Source: Diadema setosum (Eukaryota; Echinodermata; Echinoidea; Diadematoida; Diadematidae). From it: 64,000 bases of DNA. Position 1 is the first letter of the stretch; each line of letters begins with the position of its first letter. The position numbers and the translations under genes were made by a program. The notes under the pieces are model-generated. The model saw nothing but the letters and a program-made list of their open reading frames with translations, searched no databases and was not told where the DNA came from. The stretch spans positions 13,709,584-13,773,583 of the forward strand of contig NC_092692.1 in assembly GCF_964275005.1 (NCBI RefSeq). The letters run 5' to 3'. Below, piece by piece: positions 32,178 to 43,062 of the stretch.

Positions 32178-33882
32178 TATAGAATGGGTAGCGAGAATCC
32201 TGCGATCTGATTGGTCGAGAGCTATGTGTTCATTTTTACTGGCCGCAAGCTGAGTCACAGTGGTAAACATCAAAGACGCTTAACTAATTATCTCTACTAT
32301 CTTTGGTAAACATGTTATCGCGCACTTAGCAAGTGCTTCGAGTGCTGATTAGCCCAGAAAATCATCTACAGTTCTGTCCAAGGTCTCTTGCACAGAAGGG
32401 GTTAAGAAGCAGGTGTGGTCATTGTTGGTTCAGTCAAAAGAGATTATAGAATGGGTAGCGAGAATCCTGCGATCTGATTGGTCGAGAGCTATGTGTTCAT
32501 TTTTACTGGCCGCACGCTGAGTCACAGTGGTAAACATGTTATCGCGCACTTAGCGATAGTACGCGTGTACACTTGTAACAAAGGTTCGCGCACTAAAGCA
32601 AGCGTTCGCGCACTCACCTTGGCCATGCATCCAGTAAAACTGATGCATGGCCATAGTATACAAATGATGCACAGGTCTGAGTCACCGAACTAAAACATAG
32701 TGGAATGCGTGTCCCTATTCCCAACATACACGAGACCGTGCAGCCAAATTACCGTCTTGCGTCGCCATCTTGTTCAGGCAATTTTTCTTTATATGGAGTG
32801 CACGCTTAGGCGCGGTCAGACTGGGCCACTGGTACGCGCGCAAGCAAGAGTACGTCGTCCAGTGGCTAGTGATTATGACGTAACAATGCACGTTTGTACA
32901 AATTTTGGTCAATTGCGCTTCGGAGACACAGCCCGCACTCCATATAAGGAAAAATTGCCCGAACAAAATGGTGGTGGTAGCAAGTTTTGGTGGCTGCGTA
33001 TTTCCTGGGTGAACACGCATTCCACTATGTTTTAGTTCGGTGGTCTGAGTGCGTCAGTCGGAATTGTGTGCATTAGGTAACTATGGAATGCTTAACCCAC
33101 GAGGCGAAGCCGAGTGGGTTTAGGCTAAATTCCATAGTTACCGCATGCACACTATATTCCGACTGACGCACAAAAGACATGTGCGTCATTTGATTTATAG
33201 AATGGGTAATTTTCTTGTCAAAAACCCAGTTTTCTATCGTGTTACCCGATGACAAAATTACTGGATGCATTTCCTTTTGGCTTGCCGTAAAGGGCATGCA
33301 TACCCGTACTTACCGTTTACTGGATGCATGGCCAGCCATGCATCAGTTTTTACTGGATGCATGGCCAAGCTGAGTGCGCGAACGCTTGCTTTAGTGCGCG
33401 AACCTTTGTTACAAGTACGCGTACTATTGCTAAGTGCGCGATAACATGTTTACCACTGTGACTCAGCGTGCGGCCAGTAAAAATGAACACATAGCTCTCG
33501 ACCAATCAGATCGCAGGATTCTCGCTACCCATTCTATAAAGCTCAATAATACAGCTCTATGTGTATGGCTGGCCATGCATCCAGTAAAAACGCCATGCAT
33601 CCAGTAAAAACGGTAAGCATGGGTATGCATGCCCGTTTACGGCAAGCCAAAAGGAAATGCATCCAGTAATTTTGTCATCGGGTAACACGATAGAAAAATG
33701 GGTTTTTGACAAGAAAATTACCCATTCTATAAATCAGATGACGCACATGTCTTTCGTGCGTCAGTCGGAATATAGTGTGCATGCGGTAACTATGGAATTT
33801 AGCCTCGTGGGTTAAGCATTCCATAGTTACCTTATGCACACAATTCCGACTGACGCACTCAGACCTGTGCGTCATTTGAATA
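32178..33882. repeat. Cluster of interleaved fold-back elements
   Basis: The inverted pairs are A 32443-32650 with A' 33330-33541 (edge TTATAGAATGGGTAGCGAG), C 32675-32812 with C' 32925-33050, and B 33049-33325 with B' 33575-33882. The order is A, C, C', B, A', B', so A/A' and B/B' interlock. B itself is also a hairpin (33049-33171) with tip CCCAC-GA-GGC-GAA-GCC-GA-GTGGG at 33096-33118. In B' the corresponding tip is deleted. A direct copy of the A edge lies at 32178-32250. The phrase CCATGCATCCAGTAAAA recurs several times. Confidence 0.75.
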
Positions 33883-34078
33883 ATATGGAATACATACATA
33901 ATTATAGATCACGTCAGAAAGAAAACATAAAATGTTCATCTGTTTGTGATTTCTCGCCTTGAATACAGAAAACTAGAAAAGGAAAGGAAAAGAAACATTT
34001 AGTTTCTCTCCCATTTGCAAATTTACAAGGTTTTTTTCTTCACAAAAGGAGAATTATTTTTAAATGGCCTTCTTTCTC

Positions 34079-34081
<3 letters not shown>

Positions 34082-34127
<46 letters not shown>

Positions 34128-34366
34128 AGGTGAAGTGAGCTTGGGCTTGTACGTTGTGGGTACTGCATTATCTTTATGTATATAGGTGTGAGTTACCGTG
34201 TGACGGAGGAATGACTGCTCGCAGACGTTATGTTCACTGATAGCCTTTTATTCTCCCGAGCTTTCGACCGAGTCCTTGAAAAAGACTGGTAACTCATTCA
34301 AAAGCTCTGGAGAATAAAAGGCTATTAGTGAACATACCGCAACATCTGCGAGCAGTCATTCCTCCG

Positions 34367-34452
<86 letters not shown>
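34082..34452. repeat. Microsatellites enclosing an inverted repeat
   Basis: (TA)n lies at 34082-34124. An inverted repeat has arms 34201-34256 and 34309-34370 (GACGGAGGAATGACTGCTCG and complement), and it is followed directly by (CA)n then (TA)n to 34452. A compact analogue occurs at 52003-52240. Confidence 0.85.
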
Positions 34453-34454
<2 letters not shown>

Positions 34455-34455
<1 letters not shown>

Positions 34456-34735
34456 GTCTTATTTACGCAGGGTAGCCTCTTCAGTGTTGCCACTGCTCTA
34501 CCAGAGGACCCCGCTATTATTATCACCCTATAGCGTTGCCAGGTACCCATTTATACACATGGGTCGAGAGAGGGACACACTCGGTGGGTAAAAACATCTT
34601 GTCCAAGAACCTAACGTAAGCACTGGGCGGGATTCGAACTCGGGTCCTCTGATCGGGAGTTGGGAGTCTTATTCACTATAATATTGTCCACAGCGACGCC
34701 ACAGCGACTCCACAACGGGGATGATGTGGCTGTTT
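34455..34735 (-). mobile_element. tRNA-derived SINE, second family
   Basis: On the minus strand, CCCGAGTTCGAATCCCGCCC supplies a B box. It is followed by CTTGGACAAGATGTTTTTAC and AAATGGGTACCTGGCAACG, a body unlike the 21464/48192 SINE. The upstream tRNA half is degenerate. A (CA)n tract lies beyond it at 34742-34782. Confidence 0.7.
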
Positions 34736-35610
34736 TCAGCACAGACACACACACAGACACACACACACACACACACACACACGCAACCGTTTTCGTCACT
34801 CGCGCGGGCAAGTGAGGGACTAATGCCCGATGTGAGCATATTAAATGTCCCCGTTCGTTTTATTCAATATATACCCATAACATGGCCATGTAATGTGCTC
34901 TGCTAGGGGGCAATGCAAAAAGAAGAAGAAGAAGATTCAAGGATAGGTAAAAAATATATATATATATATCACTTTCAGTCAAAAAAGAAAGACGTACAGG
35001 ATGTACAACGTGTTAGTTCACTCAGTGTGGGCATACAACCATACTTAAAAACACCAACAGATGTAATGTTTACGTCAGAAGTGGGACATTTTTTGCGTGC
35101 TGGATCGTTAGAGAATGGACTGTGTCTGCCCCCCCCCCCCCCCCCCCCCAACCACCACCATCGCATACCGCTGCCAACCTCGCAGGTCCTGATGCGTACT
35201 TCACATTTGCATTGCCTTTCGAATAATCCATGATTTCATATAGTCACCTGGATTCCCAAGTATCAACTTTGTGTGTGTGTGTGTGTGTGAGAGAGAGTGG
35301 TTGGGATGGTACGTTTACAATCGAGCTTTCAAGGATTTATGTTAATGATAGAGTCTTGATACATGCATTGAATCATTAAGGAGACCTCCCGGTGATTTTC
35401 AGGCTTTTACATTTGAACAACTATAAATTAGTTAAACTAATTAGTTACATTCTACAAGAATCTTCAGCCTATTGAAGGAGGCAGACTTAACCAGAAGAAG
35501 AAAAAAACTGAGTACAGATTTTCAGAATTCATAGTGATTGGGATAAGGAATGAGAAATTAGAATGTTTTCAAATTGCAATGAACAAGGATGATGGCTTGG
35601 CGGTTCGGTG

Positions 35611-35830
35611 TAAAAATGGCAGAGGTAAAAATGGCAGGGGTAAAAATGGCAGAGGTAAAAATGGCAGAGGTAAAAATGGCAGGGGTAAAAATGGCAGAGG
35701 TAAAAATGGCAGAGGTAAAAATGGCAGGGGTAAAAATGGCAGGGGTAAAAATGGCAGAGGTAAAAATGGCAGAGGTAAAAATGGCAGAGGTAAAAATGGC
35801 AGAGGTAAAAATGGCAGGGGTAAAAATGGC
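35611..35830 (+). repeat. 15-bp minisatellite TAAAAATGGCAGRGG, 14 units
   Basis: Fourteen exact-length 15-bp units vary only at one A/G site (GCAGAGG or GCAGGGG). A 15-mer keeps frame, so both strands show long artefactual repetitive frames (GKNGR and others). A 15-bp period without unique spacers excludes a CRISPR-like array. Confidence 0.95.
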
Positions 35831-36104
35831 CCATTTTTTCCTGGTCTCCCCTATTTTACTTTCCTGCATTTTTTTTTTCTCCCGGATACCCTCTGCGTTT
35901 TAATGGCAAGGACCAAACGTCCCACCCAGCCGCCAACGTCTCTAAACTATTGCAAATGGAGCATGTACAAAAATTGCCAGTATGAAAACTGCAATCCTTC
36001 ACGACCAGTAGGGCTTACGTACATGTACAAAATATTCCCCCTCGTTTTCCTCACTTAAACAGGTAGAATGCATATCGCCTCACCTGACCTCTTTCAGTGG
36101 TTTA

Positions 36105-36530
36105 TCCGAAACGTTTTCTTGGGGCTATGAGATGAGAGTGCATAAACCGTGACGTAAACGATGTATACGTTATTATAAACATTAAAACGAAAAAAAGGCA
36201 TACATGCGCGAAAAAAACACGCGTAAAGGTTTGAAATTCTCGGATCACCACAAAAATTAATCGTTTGTTACTTGTGCCATTCTCAACCTTTCCTGCAAGT
36301 TTCATCTCAAAACCGTTAACTACTTTTTGACTTATTTGCACACGGACAAACTAACTAACTAACGAACGAACAAACCAACGGTAACGAAAACATAACCTCC
36401 TCCCTTGGCGGAGGTAACTAACAAACTAGAAAAGCACTCTCAGAGCGCAGACCTCCGTCAAGCATGCAGCTCATTTTCACCATTGATCATGTTCTTCCAT
36501 AGAACATTAAAAAAAAAAGGATTGTGAAAT
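36105..36530. mobile_element. Two fragments of the AGACCTCYGCCAAG MITE family
   Basis: A right half ends at CTTGGCGGAGGTAACTA (36418). A left end starts at CTAGAAAAGCACTCTCAGAG (36426) and stops near 36530, where the LINE fragment begins. They lie in tandem orientation. Confidence 0.65.
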
Positions 36531-36534
36531 TATC

Positions 36535-36720
36535 TTGTGTAAATTAAATTTGGCGGGGTCTAAGACTCTTCATATGGCTGCGTACTACAGGCCTCATGAA
36601 AATGACGAAGAGAGTCTTGCAGAGCTTCAGCGATCCCTGTGTGAATTAAATCGCGATCATTATGGTAGTCATCGAGGCGGTGATTTCATTCTACCTGGAT
36701 GGGATTGGATTGGATTTTCT
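36535..36720 (+). pseudogene. LINE endonuclease-domain fragment
   Basis: The frame reads AAYYRPHENDEESLAELQRS, then GGDFILPGWDW. This strongly resembles the YRP...GGDFNLP...W region of the apurinic-type endonuclease of non-LTR retrotransposons. Expected Asn in GGDFN is Ile here. The frame dissolves after about 60 residues and no reverse transcriptase follows, so it is dead. The clade is unassigned. Confidence 0.75.
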
Positions 36721-37423
36721 TACTGTTGTTGTATAACGAGAGAACAACGTCATTTTCGGTGGCTGAATCTACCAATCTTTAGCAACACACCATGTTGATA
36801 GATTTACTACGTTAAACATAATGGAATCTGACTTCGGGAGCAACAGCTAAGTTTGAAAGGCATCAAACATTTACATTTTTTGCGCCTGCGGATTCGTTCG
36901 ACAATGATTGAAAAAATCACATGGCAAACTATCGGTTTTTACTCTCACTTGAACAGTTCATTGCTAAAGTTCGTCTCCAGTTTTAATAAGCATAAGTTTG
37001 TTAAGTGACCACAAAGTGTTCATTAAACTTCGAGATATTTATTTTTGCGCCATGTGATACTTGAACAATGTTATAAAATATTTTGCAAGAGCTTACTTAT
37101 GTCTGCCGATACATCTGCTGTAATAGTTTGTTTTTTGCGTTTTGTATTTTTATTTCTACATTATGTCGTGATCAGGCCTTGTGAAATAAATAGCCTCCTA
37201 CGAAACCTGAATGTGAGGAAATAACATAGAACAGGTGAAAAATTAGCGGTTTGCTTCGACTACTGATGATGTCTCCTTTACTTCTTGACACTAAACAGTT
37301 CAAAAAAACAATGACAATATACTAGCCTGGACGTGAGCGGAATTCGTTTGTGTAAGAGTGTGTATGTGAGAGTATGTATATCTGCGTATAGAAGTATATG
37401 TTTATACCAAAAGTGGGTTCGTG

Positions 37424-37588
37424 AGTGTGTGTGTGTGTGTGTGTGTGTGATAACTTCATTGGGCGAAACAACATTGGATTATACTGTTAAGGGTTTTGCA
37501 GCATTGTTGGAACTCCCTTATAATGATAGATAATATTAATAAAGATAATAATAATAATGATAATAATAATAACTATAATAATAATAAC

Positions 37589-37619
<31 letters not shown>
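37424..37619. repeat. (GT)n and (AAT)n microsatellites
   Basis: GT units lie at 37424-37448 and an imperfect AAT tract at about 37537-37619. Confidence 0.9.
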
Positions 37620-37861
37620 TTTTCCCATAGGCCTACTAGGCTCTTAGCTGGTTTATTATTCCTCTGAACGGACAGATTACGCCACTGCACTTGAACCAAA
37701 CTCAGAATAATGAGAGTGCTGTAATCTTTTTAAAACATAATTCAATAAATATTCTTCAAACCTGCAGTTGGAATTTGATAATTCGATACAGTTTGCTCTG
37801 GCTAGGTTATCAATCAAAACTTCTTCATACGTTTATCTCTGACGAAATCTCTCTCATTAAT

Positions 37862-38150
37862 TCTGCCAGTTTTACCTCTGCCATTATTACCTCTGCCATT
37901 TTTACCTCTGCCATTTTTACCGCTGACATTATTACCTCTGCCATTTTTACCTCTGCCATTTTTACCTCTGCCATTTTCACCTCTGCCATTTTTACCCCTG
38001 CCATTTTTACCCCTGCCATTTTTACCTCTGCCATTTTTATCTCTGCCATTTTTACCTCTGCCATTTTTACCTCTGCCATTTTTACCCCTGCCATTTTTAC
38101 CTCTGCCATTTTTACCTGTGCCATTTTTACCCCTGCCATTTTTACCTGGC
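37862..38150 (-). repeat. 15-bp minisatellite in opposite orientation, about 19 units
   Basis: Units of TCTGCCATTTTTACC are the exact complement of the unit at 35611. They show more variants (ATTATTACC, GCTGACATT, TTTATC), suggesting an older or differently homogenised array. Confidence 0.95.
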
Positions 38151-39003
38151 ACCGGCTTGGCAGGGTCACCATAAGAATGCATGAGTTGGGGCTAAAGGAA
38201 GCAGCAGAAAAGAAGAAGACATGCATAGATTAAACCCACGTGAACTCGCAGGCAAGCGGTAATGTAATGGAATTTTCGGTATCGCCAATACCTAGGTGCC
38301 GTGCACAGAGCAGCGTCTTAGATGCATTATGGGATAGCTCACGGGACCAAACTTGCCCCGGTTTTGGCTGCACATGCACTCAGATCACGCTCTATCTTTA
38401 TCCAGATGTATTTTTTTTTTTTTGGAAGATTTCTTCGCTTTCCATCATGTGACCAGCACATTGAAGCCTTGCAGTAGTGAACCATGACTCTAGTGACCGC
38501 AAATAAGTAAAACTTAGATGTTGAACGTCCAACTCTTTTAAGCTGAATTATAGGCAAGAAAACAGGGTAACACGGAAAAGGAGACAAATAACTTCATTGA
38601 ATCGTAATAGCTGCGACTCGCGTGAGACAACCGGAAGCGAACAAGGGCACCGAGGAATCTCAAAGAGCATCTGTGACAGAGCTCTTTTCTGCGAATTGGC
38701 GATACCGAGAATTACACTGCTACATTTCTGAAATATATGAGCCTCCAATGTCATCATCCTTGTTCAGTGTAATCTGCTTAAGGTTTTTCAGAATATGGTT
38801 TCTTTGCTCAAGAACCATGATAAATTCCACAAATCTATCCATGGAGCTGTTGATTTATGTACTACATGACGTGAAATTATGAAAATCGTCTGGAATGCCC
38901 CTTTAGGGATACATTGTAGAAATATGTTGAACATCGAGGAGCTTTAACGTAGTAACTTGTTTTATGTTGCTTTTTATTCGTACTATAATGGCCTTTATCT
39001 CAA

Positions 39004-39620
39004 GGCCCGGTCACACTGCCCAAAAGTCGCGTAAACGCATGAATCACATAAGAAATTAGGTTGTGCTTACTTGTCCGTTGAGAATTTTCGCTGATTTACG
39101 CGATTAAAATCACCGATGAATTGCGCAAGAACTATGGAAAGATCACGGAAAGATCACTAACAAACCTTGCACTTTCAGCGAATAGGCACGCAAAGGCCCC
39201 AAATAGGGCGAATTCGTGGTCTCCAGTCAGGTCCACGGAAAACCACACATAATCTGCGCATTATCACTAATGAACTGCGTATGAATCGCGCATGATTCGC
39301 GCATGAACGCAATAGCGGCAACATTTTCGCGAACGATCACTGATATTCCACGCATATTTCGCGCATTGTTCGCGTAAGAACTACGCAAACTACGCAAAAA
39401 TTACGTAAAATAGCGCAATTCTGCGTAGACTTTTACGCGAAGCCGAGTTTTGAGCTGCTCAAAATCTGGAATAGCGTAAAGCGCCGATCCGGCGCACATC
39501 GGCGAACAACTACTAAGGTTCCACGTCAGACGACGCGCAAATCGCGCATGTATCGCGTAAGCCTCGAATTTCTTACGTGATTCATGCGTTTACGCGACTT
39601 TTTGGCAGTGTGACCGGGCC
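39004..39620. mobile_element. MITE with long GGCCCGGTCACACTGCC ends
   Basis: Inverted repeats of about 54 bp begin GGCCCGGTCACACTGCC and include AAAGTCGCGTAAACGCATGA. The interior is crowded with GCGCA/TGCGC and GAATCGCGCAT-type motifs. It has no coding frame. Confidence 0.85.
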
Positions 39621-39828
39621 GCGATTTTTTTTTCCGTAACCCTAACGCGTCGAAATTGCCAATTGTGGCACTTGAGCAAAGACTATCAGTGTACTAGTTG
39701 GTTGCGATACATAGTATTGTACTTGTGTTGCTTTCTTGTATACAGTACCATGGTCGTCTGCTAAAACCACAGAATCAGATTAGAATGTGAGAATGGCACG
39801 CCGCCTTGTGAACTGTCATAACAACGGC

Positions 39829-39863
<35 letters not shown>

Positions 39864-39880
39864 ATGTGTGTGTGTGTATG
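39615..39880 (+). repeat. Segment duplicated in inverse orientation at 47880-48145
   Basis: GTAACCCTAACGCGTCGAAA, TTGAGCAAAGACTATCAGTG, GGTCGTCTGCTAA and the terminal GT tract follow in order. The complement appears at 47880-48145 in reverse order. It directly abuts the MITE end GACCGGGCC in both places. Confidence 0.75.
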
Positions 39881-41019
39881 TGTGTGTATTTTTTTGTACA
39901 TGTCAATACTTTCTCGTGAAGAAATGGTCAGTAGGATTGATTTATAATCGAGTTGTTATGTTTGAAGGGAGATGATTGGCAGTATAAGTTTGTAATGGAT
40001 TTGTCTTTTGAATGGCATTTGTACCGTTTTTATGTTCATGCTACACCCAGAATGGGTTGATTTATGATTGATTTGAATGAAATCAATAAAATATCATTGA
40101 AAAACAAAGTGTGTGTGTTGTGTGTGTGTGCGTGTTTCCACTTCGCCATTGGCATCGCGTTCTGCTTTGCCGTCTGCTTATACTGGTATTCCTGTGGTTT
40201 TGTTCGCCGTCTGCTGACACTTTTCCTTTGTCTCGCAAGACTTAATTGCGCTGTTAATGATAATAATAAATATCATTTATAAAGCGCTTATTACAATGTT
40301 TCTAATCGCTGAGTGTCTCGATGAAAACATTAGAAAAGAGAAATTCAGTCATGGAGTACAAATTGTTGTTAAGATGCAAACTCGAAGTTTTCATCAATAT
40401 CTTGCAAAAGTAAATTGGAAATCTAAGCTTGGAATGAATTATGATATAAGTATTATATCGGCCTATATAGGCGTACAACTGCAGCAATTGCTATTGTTAA
40501 CATTGATCATGTTTATTAAGCCACGCAGAATCAGATTCGAAGTGGGCATTCACGGGTCTAATTGGGTAACATGAACACACTACTTGGTTAATTTGGGTTT
40601 ATACTTCTCCAACCTCACGATGATAGTGCTTTTAAAAAAATGATTCAGAAAGGCGTAGTAGGCTTCTTTTAGTTCAGGTTCATGTAGATCAAGATATAAT
40701 TATGATTAAATTCTCATGCACTAACATCCAAGATGAAGATGGGGAGGGAAGAGAAGCTGGGGGAGAGTAATCATCGATTTCGATCGATGATAAAATCTCT
40801 ATATTAATATATTAATTCAATCAGCTTTATAAAGGCATTTTGAAACAGCGTTTATAAAGCAAACAGCAACTCATTTTCATTCTAATATTACGTACGGTTT
40901 GAATTGATCTATCAATATAGATATATAGGTCTATATTTTTTGATGTTCAGTTTATTATTGACAAACCTATAGTTCTCCTCATCAAGTGCCTCGTTACCTC
41001 TACCAAAACGACCATCAGT
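39881..41019. other. Intergenic, no gene seen
   Basis: AT-rich. A phrase CATTTATAAAGCGCTTATTA near 40270 resembles a retroposon tail, and a related one occurs near 60470. No supported ORF. Confidence 0.4.
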
Positions 41020-41505
41020 GAAGGAAACCCAAACCCAAAGAGAAATGTGGATTGAGTGAAAGCAGCAACAGTAGTAAAACACATCAGTGACAGTTAAAGG
41101 AAAATCGCACATTGATTGTAAAAGATGCAAAAGTTATGCATTTTTAACGTTTTGATGTTGGTACAACTGGATAAGGGGATACTATAAAAACCGCTTTCAG
41201 AAAGTAGGGGGAATGATTACTACCCTTAACATAACTTATGTCAGTATCAATTAAGTTGATGGAATGTGTAATTTTCATGAAAAATGATTTCTTTGTGGAA
41301 TTCTCTTCATGTTTTCTTTACATTGTTGTCCACACATGACGTCATGGACTCTAGTAGTCTCCTTATCCAGTGATTACAACACCAAAACTATAAAAATGAA
41401 TAATTTTTGCATCGATTGTCGGATTTTCCTCAAACTTTCACTAATGTTGCTGCGTTCACTCAATCCATATTGCTCTTTGGGGTTTTGGTTTCCTTTAATA
41501 TCAAG
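41020..41505. mobile_element. MITE hairpin, related to copies at 54786 and 60520
   Basis: GAAGGAAACCCAAACCCAAA at the left is the inverse of TTTGGGGTTTTGGTTTCCTT at the right. The arms of about 130 bp also share CTGGATAAGGGGA/TCCTTATCCAG. The middle part (CAGAAAGTAGGGG... TTTTCATGAAAAATG...) is shared with 54786-55090. Confidence 0.75.
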
Positions 41506-43062
41506 CAATCATCACTACCATCATTGCTTCAATTAGATTATAAAACTGAGGGATCGATCACAGAAAAGAGTTCTGTGGGATCGACCATAAACATTATTAC
41601 TATCATTTCACAACTGGATATCATCTTATCATCATCATCATCACCATGATTGCTACTCGTATTACCATCGTATACAAAAGTTACCACAAGCAATCTATCC
41701 TCCACCATATTGCACTTATCAATACTTTTTTTTTCATGTCACCAATCCATCAACAACTTCACGAAATCTCTTGCATATTTTCAGCTTCATCATTTTCATC
41801 AGTCTATAATAAGCATTGCGACTATCAATATATTCCTACTCGATCCCTCCCTTCAACGCCCACATGGTCTAGCACCCTTATTGTTAGTCGATTCAATGGA
41901 TGATGAAGATAAATGATTGAATATTAAAACACTGATTTGTTTGTTTGTTTGTTTATAAGAACACTAGCCGCATTCACACGTGTGCTAGCTGGTTACCGAG
42001 CGCGCTCCAAAACTCGAGTTCTTGTTATACTCGTAACTTTTTATGAAACTTCATGATCGATATATTACATATAGAAACAATCACCTGGCATTAACTGGTA
42101 TCAGATTCCCAGGTGGGTTCATGAGTAATACACATTTGTGGAAGCGACTTGAAACGATCGTTTTATAATTTGGCACAAATTAATTTCATTTATTCTAATG
42201 GTGAAGGATAACCAAAAGAAAATTAATCTACCCGATATTAGCCAAATTTAAGGTCTTTTCATTAAGTTGGAACATCAAGCATCTGTTCAGAGTCACAGAC
42301 GCTACTTACGCGTTTTTATAATATGCATTTATAGGAAACTGATATACGTTTAAACGATGTTAGCCATCATATTATGGTGTCCTATATAGCTCCATACCAA
42401 GCCTGGACAAAAGTACGGAATCTATCAGCAATGTTGCAATGTGTGTGTGTGTGTGTTTTCTTTGCACCGAAAACTCGAGGGCGGGCGCCTGAAAGTGCAA
42501 TGATTGCACCTTCCATGCACTTTGTGTGTGTGTCTTTGTGTGTATGTGCGAGTGCGTGCAATGTGTGTTGTGTGTTTGTGTGTGTATGTGTTTGTGTGGG
42601 TGTGGTAGGTGTGCAGTATATCGTTACTTGCAAAGTTTCGTGTATGCTAACGTAAAAATCGTAATCAAGAGTTATTCTGAAAGAAAATGAAAGCGAGGTC
42701 ACAGCTGGTCGTTGTTCACGTCTGAAAAAGTAAACATTCTGGTTATAATCATAAAATTGTCAGAAATTGTGCACTCTATTGTTAAAAAAAATGTTTGTTA
42801 TTCAAACTTCAGCGTGTTTTATGAACACATATTTATATATTTCAAGATTGAGCCTGCTGTGACCTAGTTTAGCAACCATGTCATAAAGCATTATTAATTT
42901 TTCTGATACAACAATGCTAGCAACTATATATGAATAGGTGGTAGACGTAGATATACGGCTTAGGACATTTGCAGGAGTAGGGTAGGTTAGATTTTTATCA
43001 TGATTTGTACCTTGAGGTGCTCACAAGCGTTTTATTAGATCTTAAACTGAAATACTGATAAA
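41506..43062. other. Intergenic, no gene seen
   Basis: Simple repeats (ATC)n near 41628 and GT tracts at 42437-42600. Otherwise featureless. Confidence 0.4.

Larger units (their letters stand above)
35387..38915. mobile_element. 3.5-kb composite related to the 0.5-kb element at 55300
   Basis: The left flank (35387-35600) aligns with 55300-55480 (shared ATAGTGATTGGGAYAAGGAA and CAAGGATGATG). The right flank (38690-38915) aligns with 55617-55812 (shared GAGCCTCCAWTGTCATCATC, GATAAATTCCACAAAT and AAATCGTCTGGAATG). The two ends are weak inverses of each other (AAGGRG...GATTTTCA). The interior holds two minisatellites, a LINE fragment and MITE pieces. It has no transposase. Confidence 0.55.

Noticed and set aside
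35534..36058. 174-aa plus-strand frame with repeated GKNGR, and the similar minus-strand frames at 37814-38226
   Set aside because: Produced by a 15-bp minisatellite, which keeps frame on every strand; there is no flanking coding sequence and no start context.
35611..38150. Regularly spaced repeats as a possible CRISPR array
   Set aside because: Units are contiguous 15-mers with no unique spacers, and the DNA is clearly eukaryotic.
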